DNA of 64,000 nucleotides from Alloascoidea africana (Eukaryota > Ascomycota > Alloascoideomycetes > Alloascoideales > Alloascoideaceae). Position numbers and translations under genes: made by a program. This document shows positions 10,961-20,186 of this stretch, piece after piece; position 1 is the stretch's first letter, and every line of letters begins with the position of its first letter. The notes under the pieces were generated by a model. The model had not been told where the DNA came from, ran no database searches, and was given only the letters and a program-made list of their open reading frames with translations. The DNA is taken from NCBI GenBank assembly GCA_030581615.1, contig JAKTTT010000088.1:1-64000 (forward strand), given 5' to 3'.

Positions 10961-12524
10961 GTTGAGACAAACATTTAGAAAGGGAAGCACAAAATGAACT
11001 GGCGAAGCTTTAGAAATCGATAAAGAATATTTGTCAAAGTCTTGCCAATTGAAATTGTCTACTCCCTCCCCAACGTGTCTATTCATATTATTCTCGAGTT
11101 AGAGATATATTGCAAATTAACATCCAGACAATTTTTACCTACCAACCCCTCGATTTTTCCATTGTCAAGAGTTCTCTTGGTTTGAAATTGGCATCATCAT
11201 GGACGTCGTATGTTTGGTCCCCGAGCTACAGTTGTTCCAATATTTTATTTGCAATCGCAGTAATAATAAAAACAAGACCTACTCTCGGCGTCAGAGTTGA
11301 AAACACAAAAGGTTTTCTTGAGAATAATCACTAAAAACAGACTTGGCACCAGTATTCTAGAGAAAATGCAGGGTTGCCATAGAAAAGTTTGATGGTGATT
11401 ACCCAACTTTGTTTACCCTCGCCTCACAGCAATAACTTCTACGGGTTGCACAGAATATGATAAATCTGGTAAAGTTCATGAAGCGGTACTCTAAAGGACT
11501 GGGGAAAGAGAAACATAGTGATAAAACTGATGCTATAGCCGACGCGACCTCAGCCTCTTAGAAAAGAAGGGATATCTCGGGCGACCACTTTGATAAGACG
11601 TTCAGTATTCCAGATGAGAACGTTTACCTGAAACCATAAATACAGATTCGCACCTATTCGGCCTTCCTTCTTAGCCCAAGGGCCCAGGTGATCATTAGGC
11701 TGTCGATTAGCAACTGAGTGTATGAAGACTATCGGATAACAGGAGACGTTCTAAAGGGTGAGAATTTGGATCATAGATAAAGATTAAAAAGAAGGGTGTA
11801 ACCCATACTGGTCATTCTTTGCGAAACGGATAATTTATTTGCAGCCTGACAGCTTTCGCTCGCCCAATTACTCTCTTAGTTTGCCCAAGCTTCTCCCTAT
11901 CATGATTTACATACCCGATACTCTAAATTGTCACTTCAGATGTCTAAAAGCTTAGGGTGTTTGTCCTGCTTGGGTATTCTAATCGATATCTATTCTACGT
12001 AGTTTTTCCACAAGAATTTGATTTTTCAAACGCATTTGCTTTCTCGTTCATATGAGATAGATGGCCTCTTCCAAATTCAGTGATTCGATGCATGGAAAAT
12101 TTTACGATCTAGGTTTAACCTAAACTGTCAAAACGGAGTTCCCCCACTCGCTGTTTATATACTGAGAAGTCACAGGTGGGTAAAAGAATTTATAGAATGT
12201 AAAGATTTTTAATAGCTGTTTCCTCTCCCCTTTAAGATCTTTCACGGCTAGGAGAATAAACCATTGATTCTATTAGATTCCGGGAAATTCCTCATACTTG
12301 ACATTTTGCCAAGAGGAGATAAGCACTGAAACATAGAGAATAAGCTTCTCCGAAAGTGCAGCGTAAAGAATCAGTCCGATCGCTGTATCTGTCTTCTCCA
12401 CCCTGCACAATAAAGTGTTTGGACGGACCAGTTGTGTTAGGTTGTTTTTCTCTATATCTTTTTTGGATTTCCTCCCATCGATTCAACTAAACTATTGTAT
12501 TACTTTTGATAAATCTCATCCCAT

Positions 12525-12539
12525 ATGAACACTGTGTAA
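12525..12539 (+). promoter_or_regulatory. Four-codon upstream ORF ahead of the transporter
   Basis: An ATG-AAC-ACT-GTG-TAA frame ends 14 nt before the chosen start codon of the permease at 12554 and is in another frame. If the mRNA starts upstream of 12525, this uORF would be met first by scanning ribosomes. No transcript start is known, so function is inferred. Confidence 0.4.
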
Positions 12540-12553
12540 GCACATTCACTGAA

Positions 12554-14275
12554 ATGAACAGAGTTTCCAACGGTACAAGTAGCTCCAACAGTTTAAAGGA
12601 AAAACTGCCTTTAGGAACAAGGACTCCTCAGGAAAATCAGAAGCAAGAAATCACATCATTCACTTCTTCATCAGGAACAGTCGAGGGAACCACACATATT
12701 CAAGCAACAGATATCGAACTTGAAAACAAGACGCTGCACCGAGAAGCAGAGCTGTCATTTCATGAAAAATGGAAGCTCTTCTTTTCACTTAAAAACCCGC
12801 TATCTGGTAATCAGGCAAGCAAAGTGGATGAGAAAGACAAACCATTCTTTTGGTACCCCCCAGGGCAATCAGCAATGGAAAAAAAGCTAGTCTTTAAGCT
12901 TGATGTCACGATTCTCGTCTATGTCTGCACGTCCTACTTTATCCGATATCTGGATCAGACCAATCTACAGGTGGCATTTGTGAACGGTCTTGAAGATGAC
13001 TTGAACTTGAAATCAAGGGGGAACGCTCTCCCAACAATGAATATGGCATTCAACGTTGGATATGCAATCGGTGGCATTCCTTCAAATCTCCTTATAACAA
13101 AATTCAACCCACATATTCTTATCCCAATTTTCGAAGTAATTTGGTCAGTTTTTGTCCTTGCCACATACAAAGCCAATAATTTGGAAACGTTATGCGCTCT
13201 TCGATTTTTTCAAGGACTTTTCGAAGGAACCGTGTGGCCTGCTGTTCAGTACATCCTTGGTTCGTGGTATACCAAAAAAGAGCTCAGTAAGAGAACCAGC
13301 ATCTACATCAGCAGTGGGGTTGTTGGCGGTATGTTTGCAAGTTACATACAAACAGGAATAAACAACACATTTCATGAGCGTAATGGAATAGCTGGTTGGA
13401 GATGGCTTTTCATCATCGATGCAATCTTGTGTATTCCTGTCGTCATATTTGGGTATTTTTTCTGCCCAGATATTCCATCTCAAGTGAAACCAAGATGGTG
13501 GCTATCAGAAGAAGAGATTGAGCTCGCTCGACAGCGAATAGGCACAAAATCACAGGTCAACGAGCTTGGATGGTCTGTGATTCCCCGTGTTCTCAAATCC
13601 TGGCAGTTTTGGGTGTTTGTTCCTACTTGGACTGTCTGGGGATACGCCATTTTGCCGCCAAACTACTGGGGAGTGGCCCTCTCTAGACAGGGTTATAACC
13701 GAAACATTAGGACAAACTGGCCTACAATCCAAAGCGCCATTGGACTTATAACAAATGTCATTTCTGGTTTTCTGTTGGACTCATTCAGACACAAACGCTT
13801 ATTCATGTTGAACTTTATCATTTGGACCACATTGGCATGGATTGTGGGTGTCGCTTTGGTTCTTGCTTGGAACGTAAAGGATCCTACGAAACCGAAGATA
13901 ACTCCAGCAATCTTTGTGGGTTACGCTTTCCAAGGAGCCTCGGGTTGTTCGTCCCCTCTTATTGTAAGTTGGTTGAATCTACTTTCACAGCATGATCATC
14001 AGGTACGTGCTGTTACTCTTGGAGCAATAAACACAATTCATTTGTTGATGAACATACCTGTCACTTTGACCGTCTGGAACTCAAAGTATGCCCCTAGGTA
14101 TCAAAGGGGGATGATAACGAGTTTAGTAATGTGTATCGTGTTATTTGGGCTTTTGTTTGTGATATTTGCGTTTGATCAATATACCAAACGACTGAAGAAC
14201 AGTCTTGAACAAGAGCTTGAGGAGACAACTGAGAAGATTCAGAAAGATATTGATGAAATAGAAACAAAGAAATAG
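12554..14275 (+). CDS. MFS permease, Dal5/Liz1/Seo1-like anion:cation symporter family
   Basis: A 573-residue plasma-membrane transporter with an ~110-residue hydrophilic N-terminus and about 12 membrane segments from residue ~115 on. Diagnostic stretches of the fungal ACS family are present: RYLDQTNLQVAFVNGLEDDL after TM1, FNVGYAIGGIPSNLL, RFFQGLFEGTVWPAVQYILG and GWRWLFIIDAILCIPV. The family carries allantoate, pantothenate, biotin, sulfonates and related organic anions; substrate cannot be set from sequence. Start at 12554 is the first in-frame ATG (upstream frame has only a TTG). The C-terminus is a charged, coiled-coil-like tail (EQELEETTEKIQKDIDEIE). It is convergent with the dioxygenase gene, 55 bp away. 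A role in nitrogen or sulfur source uptake is inferred from family and neighbours. Confidence 0.88.
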   Translation: MNRVSNGTSSSNSLKEKLPLGTRTPQENQKQEITSFTSSSGTVEGTTHIQATDIELENKTLHREAELSFHEKWKLFFSLKNPLSGNQASKVDEKDKPFFWYPPGQSAMEKKLVFKLDVTILVYVCTSYFIRYLDQTNLQVAFVNGLEDDLNLKSRGNALPTMNMAFNVGYAIGGIPSNLLITKFNPHILIPIFEVIWSVFVLATYKANNLETLCALRFFQGLFEGTVWPAVQYILGSWYTKKELSKRTSIYISSGVVGGMFASYIQTGINNTFHERNGIAGWRWLFIIDAILCIPVVIFGYFFCPDIPSQVKPRWWLSEEEIELARQRIGTKSQVNELGWSVIPRVLKSWQFWVFVPTWTVWGYAILPPNYWGVALSRQGYNRNIRTNWPTIQSAIGLITNVISGFLLDSFRHKRLFMLNFIIWTTLAWIVGVALVLAWNVKDPTKPKITPAIFVGYAFQGASGCSSPLIVSWLNLLSQHDHQVRAVTLGAINTIHLLMNIPVTLTVWNSKYAPRYQRGMITSLVMCIVLFGLLFVIFAFDQYTKRLKNSLEQELEETTEKIQKDIDEIETKK

Positions 14276-14330
14276 ACATAATACGAACTGCTTTTTTTCA
14301 TTTATTACTATCTATCCCGTATTGGAAAAG

Positions 14331-15575
14331 CTAGCTTGACTCTTGTAAAATTCCAGGTCTTTCTTTATCCGCTTGATGCCATCTCTCATTTAGCCTTCCA
14401 TAAATTGGGACGGCCACAGGCTCTTCACTGGGTCCAGAGTACAACTTTGCCGTTCCAAAGTATCTATCTTTTTCAGCAAACCATTGCTTATGAGTTATCT
14501 TTTCCCAACTTTCCGGTTTTGTATATCCCAATCTTTCCAACTTTGGAGATTTAAGAGTTTCTGGGTCAACAATGGTAGAAGGAGCAACATGTGAAAAATA
14601 AATGAGCCCAAGCCTTCTATGACCAACCTGGTCAGCTGGCGGTTTTACAACTCTGTGAATAGTAGACTTGAAATAGGCGCCAGTTAAAAATTCCATAGGG
14701 TCGCCAATGTTACAGACATAGGAGTCTGGGATGTAGGCTATATAACCCCATTTCCCAGTGTAATAGTCTCGAATCTGTAGCGAGGTCATTGGCTGTGAAT
14801 AAATAAATGTGAACGCGGTGCTATCCGAGTGTCCTCTCAACCAAGTGTTTTCAGTTTTTTGCTCGTCTTCAGGGCGCATTCCGTAGTACATCATGATCCT
14901 TCCTAAACCAAAACCAGAGTTTTCAACATCGTCAACGCGTACTTTAAAGTAATTTTCCCATAGAGTTCCTTCAGGAATCTCTAATATGATATCACATAGA
15001 ATGCTGATTTTTCGCAAAATTTCATTGTGTAGATAGCTGTAGTACTCTACAAGGTGATCAAGATTTGCAGTGATCAATTCGGGTTGATTCATCTTCTTGA
15101 GCAAATTGGGCTGAAGCATGTTACTCAGATTGTAATGAACTATTTGGTCTCGAACACCATGCTGCAAAGACCAGTAACCACGAGGTTTGAAACCGTTTCC
15201 GCGTTCTCCTCCCTCCGTTTTTTTCTTATCCTCGGTATCGGTTGTTTTCCCACCAGCATAGTATTTTTCCTTTTCTTCCTCTGGCAGCTCCATGAGAGAT
15301 TGTCCAACGGCATGGAGGCGCTCGATCAACGCTTTTCTCACGCCATGTCCTGTAAGAGCAAAAAATCCGTAAGTTCGTAGAGCCTTTTCCAGCTTATCAG
15401 CCAGCAGCCTCCTTGATTCATACTTGTCTGGACCCTCCTCAAATAGGCTTATATCCAATGGCTGAAGGTTGATTACGTCCACATCTTCTTTGGTGGGCTC
15501 CACATGCACAAATTCCCGGACATTGTATGTTTTGTCCACCTCTTGCTTGTATGTAAGGGGAGTATCCAAAGTCAT
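14331..15575 (-). CDS. 2-oxoglutarate/Fe(II)-dependent dioxygenase (IPNS-like fold)
   Basis: A 414-residue oxygenase of the DIOX_N plus 2OG-FeII_Oxy type. The N-terminal domain (~35-165) includes TYGFFALTGHGV at 68-79. The metal-binding triad is visible: H249 and D251 in LRGHSDS, and H307 in STIHRVV. The 2OG-binding arginine is R321, followed by L-G where the family usually has R-x-S. A spacer (residues ~108-128) rich in Lys/Thr/Gly is unusual. Start placed at 15575, the first ATG. Related fungal enzymes include thymine 7-hydroxylase and other small-molecule hydroxylases; the substrate here is unknown. It is divergent from the urea-transporter gene across 570 bp, so shared regulation is possible. 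Enzyme class is secure, pathway is inferred. Confidence 0.88.
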   Translation of the reverse strand: MTLDTPLTYKQEVDKTYNVREFVHVEPTKEDVDVINLQPLDISLFEEGPDKYESRRLLADKLEKALRTYGFFALTGHGVRKALIERLHAVGQSLMELPEEEKEKYYAGGKTTDTEDKKKTEGGERGNGFKPRGYWSLQHGVRDQIVHYNLSNMLQPNLLKKMNQPELITANLDHLVEYYSYLHNEILRKISILCDIILEIPEGTLWENYFKVRVDDVENSGFGLGRIMMYYGMRPEDEQKTENTWLRGHSDSTAFTFIYSQPMTSLQIRDYYTGKWGYIAYIPDSYVCNIGDPMEFLTGAYFKSTIHRVVKPPADQVGHRRLGLIYFSHVAPSTIVDPETLKSPKLERLGYTKPESWEKITHKQWFAEKDRYFGTAKLYSGPSEEPVAVPIYGRLNERWHQADKERPGILQESS

Positions 15576-16145
15576 TTTTGGCAACTTTTGAGAAATTAAA
15601 ACAGGAAATCCAAAACTTTTATACCGTTGTGATGGCTACTTTTCTGATCAACGTATTTCTGTATCTCTCGAAAATCGTTGAATCAAACGGTATCTATTTT
15701 CCGATCGGAAATGGCTTTTGGCATCATCCATTAGTTGCATCTTGATAAGCCGTCTGCCTAGTCATGAAGGACTAAAGCTCTTCGTGATGAAGAGTCAGGC
15801 CAGTGTCATTTCACGTGTGGTACTCTGCTCGTCCGCCCTCCCTCCACCATTTCCACACAAGCCTGTCAAGATTTGGTATATACAAGCGCCGACCAGAAGG
15901 AACCACGTGCGATGTTTGGATTTCGCACTGGCATTGGTAATAGCAGCAGGTTGCTCGTTTCCTTTTTTGCCGGTTTGCACGGCACACAGGCCGGCTCCAG
16001 TTGGTACCGCTGGGATAGCAGAAACCTACTTCAGAGAAAATACCCTAGAGTATGGTCTGAAAATGGGCGACTGAGCATTCCGTAGTTGTTTGACCCAGAG
16101 CTTAAAAGACAACTATGTCGCCAACGGTTCCCCATTGATTAAGAA
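15576..16145. promoter_or_regulatory. Divergent promoter of dioxygenase and urea transporter genes
   Basis: 570 bp shared upstream region. It contains a perfect 14-bp palindrome TTTCCGATCGGAAA at 15698-15711 (CCG-N2-CGG, a spacing some Zn2Cys6 regulators use), a GATAAG at 15744-15749 (GATA-factor core used in nitrogen catabolite control) and CACGTG hexamers at 15812-15817 and 15904-15909. Sites are seen directly; use in vivo is inferred. Confidence 0.5.
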
Positions 16146-18166
16146 ATGGAGCCAATCTTGCCACAGGGAGCAGGTTATGCCATTGTTATAGGGCTCGCAG
16201 CATTTTTTGCCATTTTCCTAAACATTCTGACTCTTATCCAGAACAAGTATTTCAAGCATACCACACACGATACAGATGAGTTCACAGCCGCAAGCAGAAA
16301 CATCAAAACAGGGCTCATCGTCGCTGGGATCGTGAGCAGCTGGACATGGAGTCTTACGCTTCTCCAGCCATCCACAAACACCTTCTACTATGGGATATCT
16401 GGTGGGTACTGGTACATGGTTGGCGGTGTAGTCCAAATCACCCTCTTCAGTGTCATAGCGGCAAAGGTGAAAGCCAACGCAGGCAAAACAACAACATTTC
16501 CGGAGATGGGCTACTTTAGATTTGGCACGGCTGGCCATCTTGCCTTTTTGTGGTGTGGCTTTGTATGCAATGCGATAGTTTCTGCCTGTATTCTGATCGG
16601 TGGTGGTGCCGTTGTTCATGCTCTCACTGGTATGAATGTGTATGCCTCTCTAATACTTTTTCCCCTTGGTATAGCAGCCTATGTTTTCTTTGGAGGTTTG
16701 AGAGCAACGTTCATTTCAGATGCGACCCACACATTTATGCTGCTGATTTTCTTGTTGGTTTTTATGTTTGTCGTCTTTGCGGGAAGCGACAAGATCGGCA
16801 GCCCCAAAACTCTGGTAGAATTACTCACTGAAGTTGCTGAAAGCCATCCTGTTGCAAACAATTATCATGGTTCTTACATTACCTTTCGCTCTGAAAGAGG
16901 AGGAATATTTTCATTTCAGTCCATAATAACAGGATTTGGGCTAGTGAATTGCGACCAGGCCTATTGGAGTCGAGCCATTGCTTCCAAACCAGAAACCACT
17001 TCCAAAGCATATTTCATCGGGGCCCTAGCATGGGCATCTGTTCCCTTCTCAATGGCACTGTGTCTGGGACTTTCATCAAGAGGTCTAATACATTACCCAG
17101 ATTATGAAACTCCAACAAATAGTGAAGTGGATGCTGGTCTCGCGGCAGTTGCTGCAGCATCATATCTGATGGGGAAAGCAGGGGCCACAATAATGCTTCT
17201 GATGGTATTTCTGTCAGTAACCTCTGCTTTCAGTGGAGAACTTATTGCAACTTCAACATTGTTATCTTATGATGTGTACAAGCACTACTTTAACCCCAAA
17301 GCTGATGCAAAACAGGTCCTACGTGCATCGCAAATACTGGTGTTTGTCTGGGCTATTTTTGCTTCAGCGCTTGCGTCCGTTTTCAACAAGATTGGGATAT
17401 CTATGGGTTGGCTTTTCAATTTTTTGGGCGTAGCCACTGCTTCGGGCGTTTTCCCAATCGCACTTTCATTCACTTGGAGGGACCTCAATAAGGCTGGCGC
17501 TGTCGGTGGGTCATTAGGGGGAATGTTCCTGGCGTTGGTGGTATGGCTTGTTACTGCTAAAGCACATGTTGGGGAGATAACAATCACAAGTTTATCCAAC
17601 CAGTGGGTATCGTTTGCAGGGAATTGTGCGCTCTGTTTCTAGGTGGACTAATATCAATATCCTGTTCGCTGGTTAAGCCAGCGAGATTCAATTGGAACAA
17701 GACAAGAAACAGATCAATCCTAAATGAGGGGTTGAGCACAGGGTCGGAATCGGCAATCAAGCATCAATCAGACGAAGAAAAACATATTTTTCAAACTTCA
17801 GCCGAAATCGTCAACAACAACAACGAATCGGTCGAAGAATCAGATGTACCTCCAGCGGATTATATTCCCACCCCAGAAGAATATAACGGGATTGATATCC
17901 TCTCGCTGGACAAGATATACAAGAAATTTGCTCTCCGATTCCTCTTCGTTTGCTTGATTGTCGTGATTATATTTCCAGTTCCACTTTCTGCAGCCCCTTA
18001 TGTCTGGTCTCCCAAGTTCTTCACTGCCGTTGCTGCAATTATGTTTATTTGGGTCGGATTCTCTTTTTCGGTGGTTGTTATACTCCCCGTTGTAGAATCA
18101 AGGGTTGATTTGAAAAAACTCTTTGGCTCTATGAACGCCTCAATCAAAGCCAAAATTAGAAATTGA
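16146..18166 (+). CDS. DUR3: Urea active transporter Dur3 (sodium:solute symporter family), one frame break
   Basis: A plasma-membrane urea/polyamine symporter with about 15 membrane segments. The first frame, 16146-17642, covers MEPILPQGAGYAIVIG... through the core: an SWTWSLTLLQPSTNTFYYG segment, VFFGGLRATFISD, FGLVNCDQAYWSRAIASKP and VFLSVTSAFSGELIATS, all typical of Dur3. The remaining C-terminal third (LFLGGLISISC..., a hydrophilic loop with EYNGIDILSL, then two membrane segments) continues in another frame from about 17603 to the stop at 18166. The switch lies within 17603-17642 and equals a one-base shift. No intron with branch site fits. Explanations are a recent inactivating indel, a sequencing or assembly error, or ribosomal frameshifting; both parts still look well conserved. 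Confidence 0.9.
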
Positions 18167-18188
18167 TAGCATGTTTTAGAGTTTTAAT

Positions 18189-19109
18189 TCAAAAATCAAG
18201 CTGTAAATGTTCAACAAAGTATTCAAATATCCTGGTGTCCACCTCTGGGTGCTGTGCATGGTATTTTTTCATTGTGTTGATAGCATCTCTATACTGTGAT
18301 TTGGTGATTTTACCGGTAGCAGGAGCCACCGTCGCTACTCTGAGATCGCGAGATAGTACAGGCAAAGAAGGGGAGTAAATGATGGGATTCATGCCCCCTT
18401 GGTTAGATGTGGAGGGGTGTTCTATGAACCCCCTTTCAGGGTGGGATGAAGTAGAGACGACAATAGATTCAGCGCCTTGGCACTGTGGAGAAGGATGGGG
18501 TTGAGCCTGTTGTAATTGAGCCCTGACTTGGTTCAGGGGTTCTTGAGTAGAAATGTAGGGCATTTCCAAGTCGCTTCCGTATCCAAGTGGGGCTTCGTCA
18601 TCTATTTGTACTTGGTCAAGTTGGTGCTGCTCATTCACTGGAACCAGGCCTTCTGCTCTGCGCTTCTTCTTATAGGCAGTTCGCTTCATTTTCATTCTGT
18701 TCATGATGGAATCAATCATGCCATTGCTAGGAGGAGCAGTATCTGGAATTCCCATCTCTTCGCAAAAGTGAAGATATTTCTGTCTGACCACTTCTCCGGT
18801 GACAATTCCTCCCTGTTGCACAAACCCTTCCAGCCACAGCTGTAATTCCTTTGTCACCACGGGATACTTATACACAGGCTTTCTGCGTTGGTTGCGGAGA
18901 TATTTATCCCCTGCCACAGCTTCTCTTATGGCCTGTTCATTCTTGACCCATTCGCTGATAGTGCTAGAGGACAACTTGAAGCGGTTCTGGGAGGAAAAAT
19001 GCCGCACCACTGAGCGTAGCGTTTCCTCGGGGTGCGCATTTACGTATTCCAACACCTCCAGCTTCTCATCGTAGGTCGCGCGAGGAAGAGAGTTTTCGCT
19101 CCTGGCCAT
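18189..19109 (-). CDS. CENP-B-type DNA-binding protein (pogo/Tc5-derived, no nuclease domain)
   Basis: A 306-residue protein beginning MARSENSLPRATYDEK. Residues ~10-65 form a psq-type helix-turn-helix (EVLEYVNAHPEETLRSVVRH...SSSTISEWVKNEQ). Residues ~85-155 match the second, CENP-B/Tc5-type helix-turn-helix (LQLWLEGFVQQGGIVTGEVV, HFCEEMGIP, ending in a basic MKRTAYKKKRR). The rest is Gln/Ser/Pro-rich, with a conserved-looking C-terminus (YHAQHPEVDTRIFEYFVEHL). No DDE nuclease domain follows, so it is probably a domesticated transposase DNA-binding part acting as a transcription or chromatin factor, as known for Cbh1/Abp1 and Pdc2-like fungal proteins. It ends 22 bp from the 3' end of the urea transporter gene (convergent). 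Function is inferred. Confidence 0.75.
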   Translation of the reverse strand: MARSENSLPRATYDEKLEVLEYVNAHPEETLRSVVRHFSSQNRFKLSSSTISEWVKNEQAIREAVAGDKYLRNQRRKPVYKYPVVTKELQLWLEGFVQQGGIVTGEVVRQKYLHFCEEMGIPDTAPPSNGMIDSIMNRMKMKRTAYKKKRRAEGLVPVNEQHQLDQVQIDDEAPLGYGSDLEMPYISTQEPLNQVRAQLQQAQPHPSPQCQGAESIVVSTSSHPERGFIEHPSTSNQGGMNPIIYSPSLPVLSRDLRVATVAPATGKITKSQYRDAINTMKKYHAQHPEVDTRIFEYFVEHLQLDF

Positions 19110-19637
19110 TCCGCCTATATCTAACCCTGGCAAAAGCGACAAACCTGTGAAAACAGGACGGGCGCATCTGTTAGTCCGGGTAAGCGACTTGCTCTGGCAG
19201 CCGCCTTGGCCGCTGGAGCAGCACAGACGGTACAAAAGGCCGCCAGCAATTCATTTGAACGGTCTTCTTTGTCTTGTGATGGCATGGATTGGATGTCTAG
19301 GGTCTGGTATTGCCAACTAGAGCGACGAGCACCCGTTGTGGAGCAGCAGCGGCCACGGCCGAACAGGGCGTGCCCAATCTCCAACGAGCCAGCCCATGCC
19401 CTCCATCTCCAGCCTTGCTATCGGCCATGGCCGTTCACGGCCCGTCTCCCCCGGCACTGCACACATCTCGTAGCACCGAACCCGTCCTGGCAGGCCGAGT
19501 TCGAATTCGCGAGTTCGTTTTCGCTTGCAGTGCCAAGCGAGCGAAAATGGCGGTGCAGATAATAGAACTGCTCCACGTGATAGAAATCGCCGTTTTCAAC
19601 CGCCGTATCGTGCTCTTTCTTTCCGTCCACATTGATA
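19110..19637. other. Divergent GC-rich promoter region
   Basis: 528 bp between the CENP-B-like gene and the Pro/Gly-rich gene. It is clearly richer in G+C than the flanks, with GGCCACGGCCGA-like stretches near 19350. A CACGTG hexamer lies at 19574-19579, 59 bp before the plus-strand start. Long frames through it look like chance results of the composition. Confidence 0.45.
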
Positions 19638-20186
19638 ATGGGTCTTTTTTCCAAATCCACCCCAGAAGAGAAAGAACAGAAGCGCCAGGAAAAGGAGAGG
19701 CAGAAAGAGGTCAAGCGCCAGGCTCTTCTTGAGAGACAGGAGAAGGAGCGAGAACGAATGCGCCAGTTCCAGCAGCAAAGGAGCCAGATGGGCGGAGCTT
19801 CCTATGGTCCTCCCCCATACAATGGGGCTCCTGGGGCTCCTGGGGCTCCTGGCGGATACTATGGCGGGCCGCCGCCGCCCCAGGGAGGCTACTATCCCTA
19901 TTATCCTCCGCCCCAGGGTCCTCAGGGCCCCCAGTACTACCCTCCACAGCCGGCGTACGGCTATCCCCCTCCAGTTCCCCAGCAACACTATGTCCAGCAA
20001 AACCGACGTCAAGGAGGTGGCATGGGCATGGGAGGCATGATGATGGGGGCGGGTGCCGGTCTACTGGGAGGAATGATTGTCGGAGACATGATTGCCGATG
20101 GCCAACATGATGCCTACATGGATGGGTATCAGGACGGTCAAGACCAAGGCGGATTTGACGGTGGCGATTTTGGAGGTGACTTTTGA
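19638..20186 (+). CDS. Small Pro/Gly-rich protein with PPxY motif and glycine-zipper-like C-terminus
   Basis: A 182-residue protein starting MGLFSKSTPEEKEQKRQEKE. Residues ~9-55 are a charged helix of Lys/Glu/Arg/Gln. Residues ~58-130 are Pro/Tyr/Gly-rich, with GPPPYNGAPG (a PPxY-type ligand for WW-domain ubiquitin ligases such as Rsp5) and several YYPP repeats. Residues ~133-160 are Gly/Met-rich (GMGMGGMMMGAGAGLLGGMIVGD-like), able to form a glycine-zipper membrane helix. The tail is acidic, ending FDGGDFGGDF. I do not recognise a named family. A membrane-associated Rsp5 adaptor or substrate is a guess from the motif combination. The ATG at 19638 follows a CACGTG-bearing GC-rich promoter. 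Confidence 0.7.
   Translation: MGLFSKSTPEEKEQKRQEKERQKEVKRQALLERQEKERERMRQFQQQRSQMGGASYGPPPYNGAPGAPGAPGGYYGGPPPPQGGYYPYYPPPQGPQGPQYYPPQPAYGYPPPVPQQHYVQQNRRQGGGMGMGGMMMGAGAGLLGGMIVGDMIADGQHDAYMDGYQDGQDQGGFDGGDFGGDF

Larger units (their letters stand above)
9810..12553. other. Intergenic, 2.7 kb, with an LTR-element fossil
   Basis: Contains the small Ty3/gypsy fragment at 10.6-10.9 kb (listed separately). The rest shows short unrecognised frames only, for example plus 9962-10243 (93 codons, no domain). A 13-bp palindrome TAGGTT-T-AACCTA lies at 12110-12122 and a GATAAG site at 12318-12323, both upstream of the transporter gene. No RNA gene seen. Confidence 0.5.

Noticed and set aside
17590-17642. 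Short intron to explain the DUR3 frame change
   Set aside because: GT...CTAG here would be only about 40 nt with no CTAAC-like branch site, unlike every other intron in the window.
19121-19732. Several long overlapping frames in the GC-rich region before the PPxY gene
   Set aside because: GC-rich promoter DNA has few stops; products are Arg/Pro/Cys-rich with no domain.
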